DNA of 64,000 bases, from NCBI RefSeq assembly GCF_025165795.1, contig NZ_JAJAGO010000007.1, positions 271,034 through 335,033 of the forward strand, written 5' to 3'. Source of the DNA: Streptomyces gossypii (GTDB lineage Bacteria; Actinomycetota; Actinomycetes; Streptomycetales; Streptomycetaceae). Position numbers and translations under genes: made by a program. The first letter of the stretch is position 1. Each line of letters starts with the position of its first letter. Shown here one piece after another: positions 26,981 through 35,261 of the stretch. Below the pieces are notes generated by a model. That model saw only the letters and a program-made list of their open reading frames with translations, had not been told where the DNA came from and made no database searches.

Positions 26981-28030
26981 ATGGCCATCAGAGTGGTGTC
27001 CGGCAGAGGGCACCAGTGGCTGCTCACCGAGCGGATCGGCAGCGGCTCGGAGGGGATCGTGTACGCGGTCGATGATCCGCGCGCCCTGGTCGCCAAGCTC
27101 GTCCCCGACCCGCCGGACCGGGAGGCGTACCGGCGGCGCGTGGAGCGCCTGGTGCGCCAGCGGCGCGAACCACGCACCGTGCGTCTCCTGTCCGGCTCCC
27201 CCACCCGGCTCGCCTGGCCGATGGTGCCCGTGCGGACGGTGCTCGGCGGCGGCACCGACAGCATCGACGGCTATGTGATGCGGGACATGCGACTCGCCTA
27301 CCAGCCCTTCACCCATCTCGTGTCACCCGCCGCCCGCCGCGCCTTCCTGCCCGGCGCGACCTGGGCGACCGCCCTGGCCGCGGCGGAGGCGCTCGCCCGC
27401 CTCCTGGCCGAACTGCACGCCGGGGGCTATGTGGTGGGGGACCTCAAGCCCGACAATCTCTGGGTCGACACGCAGGGCCGGGTCGGCCTCGCGGATGTCG
27501 ACTCGTGGCAGTTCACGGACGGCCGGGAGGTGTTCCCGGGCCGGATGCGTACGCCCGGCTACACGGCACCGGAGCGGATCGGCCCGGTCGGCGCACCGCC
27601 GGACAGCTCCTCGGACGATTTCGTGCTCGCGGTCCTGATCCACCAGCTCCTGATGTCGGGTCTGCACCCCTTCACCGGGCATCCCGCGGACGGCGGCGAC
27701 TACCTCTCACTCGACGACAACCTGCTACAGGGGAGGTGCCGCGCCGTCGACCGCACCTCGGTGGTGCTGCCCCGCTCCGCTCCGCCCGCCGACCTGCTGC
27801 CGCGACGGCTCGCGTCGCTCTTCGGTGACGCGTTCGGCGGCACCCGTCCCCACGCCTGGCTCTGGGCCGAGGAGTTGGCGGTGGCGCGGGCAGCGGAGCG
27901 GCTCACCGTCTGCGCCGTCCAGAAACTGCACGTGTACACGATCGAGCGGCCGTGGTGCCCCTGGTGCGACCAGGCGGAACGCGGCATGGACAGCTATCCG
28001 GGCGCGGACTCCGCGAGAGGGGCACCATGA
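26981..28030 (+). CDS. TerY-P-type protein kinase with C-terminal CxxC
   Basis: A 349-residue eukaryotic-like kinase. The glycine loop is IGSGSEGIVY (residues 19-28) and the ATP-anchoring Lys is in ALVAKLVPD. The catalytic loop reads VVGDLKPDNLWV, with Asp154 and Asn159 present but Gly in place of the HRD Arg. The metal-binding motif is DVD rather than DFG (Asp172 in LADVDSWQF), a feature I associate with triad kinases. An activation segment FPGRMRTPGYTAPE follows. The tail contains RPWCPWCDQAE, half of a possible zinc ribbon. It overlaps the radical-SAM gene by 4 bp. Confidence 0.85.
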   Translation: MAIRVVSGRGHQWLLTERIGSGSEGIVYAVDDPRALVAKLVPDPPDREAYRRRVERLVRQRREPRTVRLLSGSPTRLAWPMVPVRTVLGGGTDSIDGYVMRDMRLAYQPFTHLVSPAARRAFLPGATWATALAAAEALARLLAELHAGGYVVGDLKPDNLWVDTQGRVGLADVDSWQFTDGREVFPGRMRTPGYTAPERIGPVGAPPDSSSDDFVLAVLIHQLLMSGLHPFTGHPADGGDYLSLDDNLLQGRCRAVDRTSVVLPRSAPPADLLPRRLASLFGDAFGGTRPHAWLWAEELAVARAAERLTVCAVQKLHVYTIERPWCPWCDQAERGMDSYPGADSARGAP

Positions 28031-28686
28031 CGACGACCCTGCTCTCCGTGGCCAGGACTCTCGACAACTGCACCGTCCTCGGCCCCGGCACCCGTGCCGT
28101 CATCTGGGTGCAGGGCTGCCCGTTGCGCTGCCGCGGCTGCGTGGCGGCCGAGACGCTGCCGTTCGAGGGTGGTACGCCTCGTCCGGTGGCGGAACTCACC
28201 GAGTGGCTGGTCGGGTTGAGCCAGGTGGCGGGCGGCGTGGAGGGCGTCACGCTGTCCGGCGGTGAGCCGTTCAGTCAGGCGGCGGCGCTCGTCGAGCTGA
28301 TCGACACGGTCCGTGCACGGCGTCCCGACTTCAGCGTCATGGCGTACTCCGGTTTCCGTTACGAGGCACTGTGCCGGGGCGACGCGGGCCGACGGGCGCT
28401 CCTCGACCGGCTCGACCTGCTGATCGACGGCCCGTACGTCGCCTCGAAGCACGGGAGTCTGCGCTGGCGCGGCTCGGCCAATCAGCGGGTCCTCGCCCTC
28501 TCGGACCGGTACGCACACGTGCTGACGGAATCCGACACGAGCGCGGGCATCGAACTTTCGCTGGCGACCGACGGTTCGTTCGCCTGGGCCGGGGTACCAC
28601 CCACTTCTGGTTTCCGGGAGGGGTTCGAAGCACACCTCGCGGCACGGGGGTTCGTGCTGCACGCCGAAGCACGGAGAGAGCCATGA
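28027..28686 (+). CDS. radical SAM protein, NrdG/activase-like
   Basis: A 219-residue radical SAM enzyme of the compact glycyl-radical-activase (NrdG) size class. The [4Fe-4S] cluster cysteines are Cys31, Cys35 and Cys38 in QGCPLRCRGC, the canonical CX3CX2C. GVTLSGGEPFSQAAAL is the SAM-binding GGEP motif, and DLLIDGPYV is the activase-type segment near residues 130-140. No glycyl-radical enzyme is encoded nearby. The target may be another protein of the array. It overlaps both neighbours by 4 bp (ATGA). Confidence 0.87.
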   Translation: MTTTLLSVARTLDNCTVLGPGTRAVIWVQGCPLRCRGCVAAETLPFEGGTPRPVAELTEWLVGLSQVAGGVEGVTLSGGEPFSQAAALVELIDTVRARRPDFSVMAYSGFRYEALCRGDAGRRALLDRLDLLIDGPYVASKHGSLRWRGSANQRVLALSDRYAHVLTESDTSAGIELSLATDGSFAWAGVPPTSGFREGFEAHLAARGFVLHAEARREP

Positions 28687-30146
28687 GCGGATCACCCAGA
28701 TACAGCACTGTCTCCATCGGCTCCGCCTACGCGCGGCGCGAGGCGGTCCGGCGCGCGCGGCAGGCCGAGGAGCGCCGGGCCCGCGCTGCCGAGCGCGCCC
28801 GGGAGCGGGCCGCACTCGCCGCCCAGCGCGCCAGGGAGACCGCGATGCGCCGTGAGAGGGCGCGGGCGGAGAACGAGCGCAGGAAGGCGGAGTCGGCCCG
28901 GCGCCGCCAAGCCGAGCAGCAGGCCCATGAGGCACGGACCCGCGCGGAGCACGGCCGTGCGGACGCACGGCGGCTCGACGAAGTGCGGACGCTGATCACC
29001 CAGCTCCGCAAGGAGAGCGGACCGGATGGTGAACTGGACGCGCTGGAGAGGCGGTTGACGGAGCTGGGCGGGCGCGTCGGCCTGGGAGAGCCGCTCGGCG
29101 AGGCGATCGAGGAGCTGCGGGGCCGGGTCGTCATGCGACGCCACTTGGGAGGCGGCGGGCCCGTCCAGACTCCGGACACGAGTGGGGTCTTGGCAGGTCT
29201 GGAGCGACGCCTCGCGGAAGCCGGTGCGGAGGGTGCCGCGCACGACGAACCGGGCCGGCAGCACTGCGTCGACCTGCTCGGCCAGTTGCGTGCCGCGTCC
29301 GGCCCTGGACAGAAGGTTCGCTTCGAGGCTCTGCTCGGCACGGCGGAGCACGCGATCGCGCGGCATACGGCGACGGTGGCGCAGGCAACCGAGCAGTACC
29401 ACCAGCAGGCCGAAGCGGAACGGCGGCGGGCCGCGGCACAGGCGGAGGGGGAACGCCAGCGGGCAGAGGCGGAGGAGCAGCGGGCGGAGGCCGAGCGGGA
29501 GAGGGCCGAGGCGCGGGAGGCGGCGCTCGCCGAGGCCGCGGACCACTTCGGCGTCCTACGGGAAGCGGCACGGGACGCCGTGGCCGACGCCTTCGAGCTG
29601 GGCGACCCGGACCTCGGCCGGCGTCTGGAGGGCGCCCTGCTCGCCGTCATGGACACCCTCTCCGCGCGCCACCCGGAGGGGGCACTCGCGGCGGTCACGG
29701 CGCTCGAGGAGCTGCTGCCCTCGGCCGAAGCACGCCTGGACGAGCTGCAGTCGGCGTACACACGGCGGAGCGAGCTGGCCGAGGCCCTCAAGGAGGCGAT
29801 GGCCGGGCAGGGCCTCTCCTTCACCGGGGGCGAGGACCAGGGCGAGCAGCTCTTGCTCTCCTTCGTACGGCCCACCGGCGCGACATACGAGACGACGGTC
29901 GGTTCCGACGCCGAGGGGACACCGGTCCTGGTCTACTGCGTGGAGGGGGAAGCCGACGTTTCCGTGGCGGCATCCCCTCACGACACGGAGGGCGGCGTAC
30001 GCGACGCGACGGAGGATTTCCTGGAGCGGGTGCATGAGGAGCTGAGCAGGGACGACACCTTCGTGCCGGGCGAGATCACCTGGCGGGGCAAGCCGCCGGG
30101 CGGGCGGAGACCGCCACCGGGCAGCGACGTACGGAGGGCCCGGTGA
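28683..30146 (+). CDS. coiled-coil protein of the conflict array
   Basis: A 487-residue protein I cannot place in a named family. After a short N-terminus (YSTVSIGSAYARREAVRRAR) residues about 15-100 are a dense Arg/Ala/Glu coiled coil. A second one lies around 235-285 (QAEGERQRAEAEEQRAEAER). The C-terminal 130 residues form a globular beta-containing domain with AMAGQGLSFTGGEDQGEQLL and FVRPTGATYETTVGSDAEGT. Similar coiled-coil proteins accompany ClpB/Hsp70-like pairs and may scaffold or present substrate; that is inference. It overlaps both neighbours by 4 bp. Confidence 0.7.
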   Translation: MSGSPRYSTVSIGSAYARREAVRRARQAEERRARAAERARERAALAAQRARETAMRRERARAENERRKAESARRRQAEQQAHEARTRAEHGRADARRLDEVRTLITQLRKESGPDGELDALERRLTELGGRVGLGEPLGEAIEELRGRVVMRRHLGGGGPVQTPDTSGVLAGLERRLAEAGAEGAAHDEPGRQHCVDLLGQLRAASGPGQKVRFEALLGTAEHAIARHTATVAQATEQYHQQAEAERRRAAAQAEGERQRAEAEEQRAEAERERAEAREAALAEAADHFGVLREAARDAVADAFELGDPDLGRRLEGALLAVMDTLSARHPEGALAAVTALEELLPSAEARLDELQSAYTRRSELAEALKEAMAGQGLSFTGGEDQGEQLLLSFVRPTGATYETTVGSDAEGTPVLVYCVEGEADVSVAASPHDTEGGVRDATEDFLERVHEELSRDDTFVPGEITWRGKPPGGRRPPPGSDVRRAR

Positions 30147-32170
30147 GCACCATCGACTGGGGGAAGCAGGAGCCCGGCGGCAAGGGCGCGGAAGGCCCGG
30201 ACGCGGCGGACGGGATGATGCCGCGGTGGGCGGTGTCGCTCGGCTGGGAGCTGCGCCGGGGCCGCCAGTTGGTGCTGGACGGGCAGATCAGGGACCGCTG
30301 GTGGTTCGAGGACCGGCCCGCCTCGTTCCGTGAAGTGGTCGCCGGAGTACTGGATCTGCGCGGCGCGGAGGTGGTCGGCTGGTGGGATCCCGTCGACGGG
30401 CTCACGTTTCCGCTGCCAGAGCACGCGGAGCGCTTCGACCAGCTGGTGGCCCGACACGCCTCGCCCGCGGCGCGACCCGCCGCCTCTCCAGCCACGCAGC
30501 CCGTCGCCGCGAACGGCGCGGGCCCGGACCAGCGTGGGGACGAGGCGCCGGCCCGGCCACCGACCCGGCGGGGTGCGGAGCGGCGGCGCATGGGCGCGCG
30601 GGCGCTGTCGCCGACGACGGCCGGGCGGCCGCGCTCCTTCGAGGATGTGGCGGCGACGGTGCACCGTCTGGTGGCCTCGCCCGACGCGGCCACCGCCTTC
30701 GTCTTCCAGGACGTCGACCACCAGCTCCCGCCCGACCAGCCTGAATCGCCCCTCGGCTATCTACGCCTGCGCGCCGCGATGACGGATGCCGTGACGCCGC
30801 GCCCCGGGCCCGACACGGGGCCCGCGCCGCACGCCCGCAACGCGGTGCTGTGCGCGGTCGGCGACGTCGGGCGCCTCCCGGGCTGGTTTCATCTGGAGGA
30901 CCCGCGGATCGCCTCCCTGCACATCGGGCCGCCGGACCCGAGCGAGCGACGCCTGTGGCTGTCATGGCTGCGACAGGAGTTCAAGGGCGCGCCGGAGGCC
31001 ACGCGCGCGGAGACCGAAGCACTCCTCGGTGCCACCGACGGCATGGCGGCCTGGGACATCGACGCGCTCACCAAGACGTCCTGGCTGCGCAACGCCCCTC
31101 TCCAGAAGCCCGACAAACTACTCGAACAGCACCGCCTCAATGTGAGCGTCGACCCCTGGACCCAGCTCGACCGGGAGACCGTGGGCAGCGCCGCCGAAGC
31201 ACTGAGCGCCCGGGTCGTCGGCCAGGCCACAGCCGTCGACGCCGTGGCGGCGGCCCTCCAAGCCGCCTACGTGGGCGTGGACTTCGGCAACTCCGGCACC
31301 GCGCGGCCCCGTGGCGCCTTCTTCTTCGTCGGGCCGACCGGCGTCGGCAAGACCGAACTCGCCAAGGCCGTCGCCGAGTTGGTGTTCGGCGATCAGAGTG
31401 CCTACGCGCGCTTCGACATGAGCGAATACCAGCAGGAGCATGCCGCCGAGCGCCTCGCGGGAGCGCCGCCCGGTTATGTGGGGCACGAACAGGGCGGCGA
31501 GCTGACGCGGCGGGTGCAGGAGCGGCCCTTCAGCGTGCTCCTCTTCGACGAGATCGAGAAGGCCCACCCCAAGGTGCTGGACAAGTTCCTGCAGATCCTG
31601 GAGGACGGCCGCCTGACGGACGGCCGGGGCCAGACAGCGTACTTCTCGCAGTGCCTGATCATCTTCACCTCCAACACGGGTGCGGAGACGGTGCAGGATC
31701 TCCTCGCCGAGCGCGGCGACGAACTCCCGTACTCGGCCCTGAAGGCGCACTTCGCCCTGGCGGTGGAGGAGAAGTTCCGCGAGATCGGGCGGCCGGAGAT
31801 CTACGGACGGCTCAAGCCCGGCGTCGTCGTCTTCGACATGCTGCGCCGCGAGCACATCGTCAAGATCGCCGAGAGGCTGCTCGGCCAGCTCGCCGAATCC
31901 GTACGGGAACGCCATCAGGTCGAACTCGTGCCCGACACCGCCACGCTCTACCCCTGGATCACCGCACGGATGTCCGACCCCGAGCACCAGGCGTACGGCG
32001 GACGCCAGATCCGCAACGAACTGGAGCAGCTGCGCACGGCGGTGGTCCGCCACTTCATCGAGCGGCGGCCCCCGGCAGGGAGCCGGATCCGGGCGGGGAT
32101 CTCGGAGGAGGGAGAGCCGCGGGTGACTCGCGACGGCGATCCGCAGGTGACTCACGAAGGGGGCGTGTGA
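30143..32170 (+). CDS. ClpB/ClpA-type AAA+ ATPase with degenerate first module
   Basis: A 675-residue AAA+ protein. The second half (residues about 345-660) is an intact Clp-type unfoldase module: Walker A GPTGVGKT at 397-404, Walker B LLFDEIEKAH with Asp469/Glu470, the pore-loop GYVG in APPGYVGHEQGG, sensor region IIFTSNTGAE and a ClpB_D2-small C-terminus. The first half has an AAA-like core (FVFQDVDHQLPPDQPESPLG, NAVLCAVGDVGRLPGWFHLE) but no visible Walker A, so it is probably a structural or regulatory module. It likely remodels protein substrates with the adjacent Hsp70-like protein. GTG start overlaps the upstream stop. Confidence 0.88.
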   Translation: MSTIDWGKQEPGGKGAEGPDAADGMMPRWAVSLGWELRRGRQLVLDGQIRDRWWFEDRPASFREVVAGVLDLRGAEVVGWWDPVDGLTFPLPEHAERFDQLVARHASPAARPAASPATQPVAANGAGPDQRGDEAPARPPTRRGAERRRMGARALSPTTAGRPRSFEDVAATVHRLVASPDAATAFVFQDVDHQLPPDQPESPLGYLRLRAAMTDAVTPRPGPDTGPAPHARNAVLCAVGDVGRLPGWFHLEDPRIASLHIGPPDPSERRLWLSWLRQEFKGAPEATRAETEALLGATDGMAAWDIDALTKTSWLRNAPLQKPDKLLEQHRLNVSVDPWTQLDRETVGSAAEALSARVVGQATAVDAVAAALQAAYVGVDFGNSGTARPRGAFFFVGPTGVGKTELAKAVAELVFGDQSAYARFDMSEYQQEHAAERLAGAPPGYVGHEQGGELTRRVQERPFSVLLFDEIEKAHPKVLDKFLQILEDGRLTDGRGQTAYFSQCLIIFTSNTGAETVQDLLAERGDELPYSALKAHFALAVEEKFREIGRPEIYGRLKPGVVVFDMLRREHIVKIAERLLGQLAESVRERHQVELVPDTATLYPWITARMSDPEHQAYGGRQIRNELEQLRTAVVRHFIERRPPAGSRIRAGISEEGEPRVTRDGDPQVTHEGGV

Positions 32171-34038
32171 GCGTGATCGGTATCGACATCGGGCACCGGT
32201 ACGGGCGGATCGGGCGGATGGGTGCGGACGGGCGACCGGTCGTCACCACGGTGCCGCTCGACCGGCTCGAAGGGGAGGGGCACGCCGCGACGGCGCTCGC
32301 GGCACTGCTCGGCTCCAACGCCGCGGCGGAGAACGGCTGTCCGGCGGACCCGACCGCGGTACTCGGACTCTGGCCGTCCGACGGGACGGGCTCCGAACTG
32401 CGCCGCGCCGCGGAGGCCGCCGGACTGACCGTCGCCCGCCTGCTGCCCGAACCGGTCGCCGTGGCACTGCACTACGGCGCGGTCGTGGAGGGGGTGAACC
32501 GTACGGTGCTCGTCTGCGATCAGGGGGCGACGACGCTCGACCTGACCGTCCTCGACGTCGCACCCCACCGCACCGTGGGCATCCTGGACACCCGCACCCA
32601 TCGGCTCGGCGGCGACGACTGGGACGAGGCCGTCGCCGCCGGGATTCTCCGGCAACTGCCCGCCGACGCCGATTCCCGCGCGGTCGCCGAGCGCCTTCGG
32701 CGGGACCTCTCCCCGCGGGACGACGTGACCGCGTCCGCCCCCTCCCAGGGGCAGGATCTCGAAGTGAGCCTGGACCGGGCGACGCTCGACCGCCTGGTGG
32801 CACCGCTGCGGGAGCAAGCCCGGAACGCGGTGGTCCGGGCGTTGACCGACGCGGACCGGATGCCGGACACCATCCTCCTGGCGGGCGGCCTCTGGGCCAC
32901 GCCGGGTGCGGCGCGGCAACTGGAGGAGGGACTGGGCCTCGGCATCCAGGTGCGGTGCACGACGCCTGAACTCGCCGTGATAAACGGCCTGCTGGCTCTG
33001 GAGGACTTCGGTGCGCTCCGCCTCCAGTCCGGACCGGCTGACCAGCATCGCGGGGCGGCCCGCTCCGAGGCGCCGCCGCCTCCGCCAGCGGAAGACCCCG
33101 AGCCACAGCCGCGGCACCACGTGCGGGACCCCGATCCGGCCGTCAGCTCACCCACCGGGCCCGCCCCAAAGACCGAAGGTGCCGGATGGACGGCCGGTCC
33201 GGAGCCCGAGTCCGGCCCGCAAACCTCCGGACCCCGCGAGCCCCCCGAGCCCCCGGCCACCCCCGAACCCCCGCGAGCGCCGGAAGCGCCGGAAGCGCCG
33301 GAGACCCCGCCCAGCCAGGCAACCTCCCACGGGCCCGCACCCAGCGCCGCTTCCCGTCCCGCAGATCCCCCAGAGCCTCCGGGCCCCACGCCCTCGGCCA
33401 CCCTCCAGTCCCCCCTGGTGGCAGTCCCCGTAGACCAACTCGATGCCACCCGCCGAGGCAGCCACCTGCTCGTCATCTGGGCCTGGCCCGAGACCGCGCT
33501 CAGCGCGCGCGTCCGCTGGCAGCTCGGCGAGGCCGATCCGGGCCACCCGTCGCACACCGGTGAACTGCGCTGCCTGCGCCGGGTGTACGAGCATGACGGC
33601 GGGCTCAGCCTGAAGGTGGGCCGCGGCGCGGTGACCCTGACCGTGGAGGCGCTGGTCGCCGATCCGGAAGTGGACTGCGAGGGCTCGTCGTCGCTGCTGA
33701 TCGCCGCTGAGGCCCCCGTCGTGGAGTACGTGCCGTCCGTGCGCCGCCGTATCAAGGGCCGCGTCGCCACGGTGACGTTCACCAGCGAGACCGCCTGTGA
33801 ACTCCCCGCGGTCCGCATCGTCCACGGCCTCGGCAACTATCGCCCCATGAGCCTCGCCGACGGCACCGTCCTGCACGAAGTACCCGCCCAGCGGCTGCCC
33901 GCCCGGACACCCCTGTCCGTCGAGTTCCCGCTGCCCGCCACGCGGGACACGTCCTGGCTCGTCTGCTTTCCCGCCGACGCCGCCGCCTCCGACATCGACA
34001 TCCGCCCCACGGCGCTGCACCGACTGCGAGTGACCTGA
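32167..34038 (+). CDS. Hsp70-like ATPase with proline-rich linker and novel C-terminus
   Basis: A 623-residue actin/Hsp70-fold protein. Residues 1-285 are a DnaK-type nucleotide-binding domain: phosphate-1 IGIDIGHRYGRIG, phosphate-2 VLVCDQGATTLDLTVLDV, adenosine motif ILLAGGLWATPGAARQLEEG. Residues about 286-412 are a low-complexity Pro/Glu linker. Residues about 413-623 replace the canonical substrate-binding domain with a beta-rich module (LLVIWAWPETALSARVRWQL, VRIVHGLGNYRPM). It probably acts as a nucleotide-gated switch or chaperone partner of the AAA+ protein. GTG 32167 overlaps the upstream stop, and the downstream overlap is 1 bp. Confidence 0.85.
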   Translation: MSVIGIDIGHRYGRIGRMGADGRPVVTTVPLDRLEGEGHAATALAALLGSNAAAENGCPADPTAVLGLWPSDGTGSELRRAAEAAGLTVARLLPEPVAVALHYGAVVEGVNRTVLVCDQGATTLDLTVLDVAPHRTVGILDTRTHRLGGDDWDEAVAAGILRQLPADADSRAVAERLRRDLSPRDDVTASAPSQGQDLEVSLDRATLDRLVAPLREQARNAVVRALTDADRMPDTILLAGGLWATPGAARQLEEGLGLGIQVRCTTPELAVINGLLALEDFGALRLQSGPADQHRGAARSEAPPPPPAEDPEPQPRHHVRDPDPAVSSPTGPAPKTEGAGWTAGPEPESGPQTSGPREPPEPPATPEPPRAPEAPEAPETPPSQATSHGPAPSAASRPADPPEPPGPTPSATLQSPLVAVPVDQLDATRRGSHLLVIWAWPETALSARVRWQLGEADPGHPSHTGELRCLRRVYEHDGGLSLKVGRGAVTLTVEALVADPEVDCEGSSSLLIAAEAPVVEYVPSVRRRIKGRVATVTFTSETACELPAVRIVHGLGNYRPMSLADGTVLHEVPAQRLPARTPLSVEFPLPATRDTSWLVCFPADAAASDIDIRPTALHRLRVT

Positions 34039-35261
34039 TGCCCCGACGACTCACCTGCCCCTACTGCTACGAGACCTTCACCGCACGCGAGATCCGGTTC
34101 CGCTGCAACAGCCGTCTGAGCCGCACCCAGAAGCGGTGCGCCCGGGTGCGGGACCAAGTGCTGGACGACCGGATGGGCAGACGTCCCGCCCACGAACTCG
34201 GACCCGACTTCGCCGGGGACGGCCGCAAGCCGACCGCCGTCTGCCAGACTTGCGACGGAGAGACGACCTACCGGATCTGCCCGGTGTGCCACTCCCTGCT
34301 CCCCGTTCAGTTCGGCATGGTGGAGAACCGGCTGATCGCCATGGTGGGGGCCAAGGCATCCGGCAAGACGGTCTACATGACGGTGCTGCTGCACGAGATG
34401 ATGAACCAGGTCGGCGCCGACTTCGGAGCCTTCCTCATGGGCTCGGACGACAACACGATGCGCCGCTACAGCTCCGACTACCAGGACCGCCTCTACCGCG
34501 ACCGCCAGATGTTCCTCGGCACCCGTACCGCGGCCACCAACGACAACCGTGTCGAGCCGCTGGTCTTCCGGTTCGGCCTGCGCCGCCGCCACCTCTTCGG
34601 TGACCGGCCGCAGCACACCGTCCTCTCCTTCTTCGACACGGCGGGCGAGGACTTCAGCTCCCGTGAGAGCGTGGAGCTCAACACCCGGTACCTGGCAAAC
34701 GCCGACGGCATCGTCCTGCTGCTCGACCCGCTGCAGATGCCGGGCGCCCGCGACTCGGCGCTTCCGGGCACCGCGCTGCCCGGCACCGAGGGTCTGGACG
34801 CGCCGGTCAACGTACTGGGCCGGGTCACGAACATGCTCCTCGCCCCGCAGGCGGGCAGGGCACGGCCTGGGATACCGGGACTGCCGGGCAAGTCGCCCCA
34901 GAAGGTGGACACCCCGGTCGCGGTGGTCTTCTCGAAGCTGGACGCCTTCTGGCATCTCCTGGACCCGGGCAGCCCGCTGCGCGCGCATCCGCCGGGGGGC
35001 GGCCGGTTCGCTGTGGAGGACAGCCTGAGCGGCCACGAGGAGGTGCGTCAGCTCCTCAAGGACTGGGACGGTGTCCCGATCGACCAGATCCTGGAGAACA
35101 CCTATGCCCGCTACCGCTACTTCGGAGTCTCCGCCCTCGGCCACAGTCCGACCCCGGACGCCCGCGTCGCCCCGACCGGTATCCAGCCCTACCGGGTCGC
35201 GGATCCGCTGCTCTGGCTGCTGAGCGAGTTCGGTTCGGTGCCCAAGACGGGGCGGGGATGA
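34038..35261 (+). CDS. zinc-ribbon TRAFAC-clade GTPase (double-GTPase type)
   Basis: A 407-residue soluble GTPase. The N-terminus carries zinc-binding cysteines in LTCPYCYETF, FRCNS, and CQTCDGETTYRICPVC (about residues 6-93). The G domain follows: P-loop GAKASGKT at 104-111, switch/Walker B FFDTAGEDFSS around Asp200, and an NKxD-like FSKLD near residue 298. Such zinc-ribbon GTPases pair with a second, membrane-linked GTPase and a GAP1-type protein in predicted conflict systems, exactly as here. The ATG start overlaps the Hsp70 stop (TGATG) and its end overlaps GAP1 by 4 bp. Confidence 0.82.
   Translation: MPRRLTCPYCYETFTAREIRFRCNSRLSRTQKRCARVRDQVLDDRMGRRPAHELGPDFAGDGRKPTAVCQTCDGETTYRICPVCHSLLPVQFGMVENRLIAMVGAKASGKTVYMTVLLHEMMNQVGADFGAFLMGSDDNTMRRYSSDYQDRLYRDRQMFLGTRTAATNDNRVEPLVFRFGLRRRHLFGDRPQHTVLSFFDTAGEDFSSRESVELNTRYLANADGIVLLLDPLQMPGARDSALPGTALPGTEGLDAPVNVLGRVTNMLLAPQAGRARPGIPGLPGKSPQKVDTPVAVVFSKLDAFWHLLDPGSPLRAHPPGGGRFAVEDSLSGHEEVRQLLKDWDGVPIDQILENTYARYRYFGVSALGHSPTPDARVAPTGIQPYRVADPLLWLLSEFGSVPKTGRG

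Noticed and set aside
33040..33410. Proline/glutamate-rich repeat tract as a separate genetic element
   Set aside because: It is in frame inside the Hsp70-like gene and best explained as a disordered linker.
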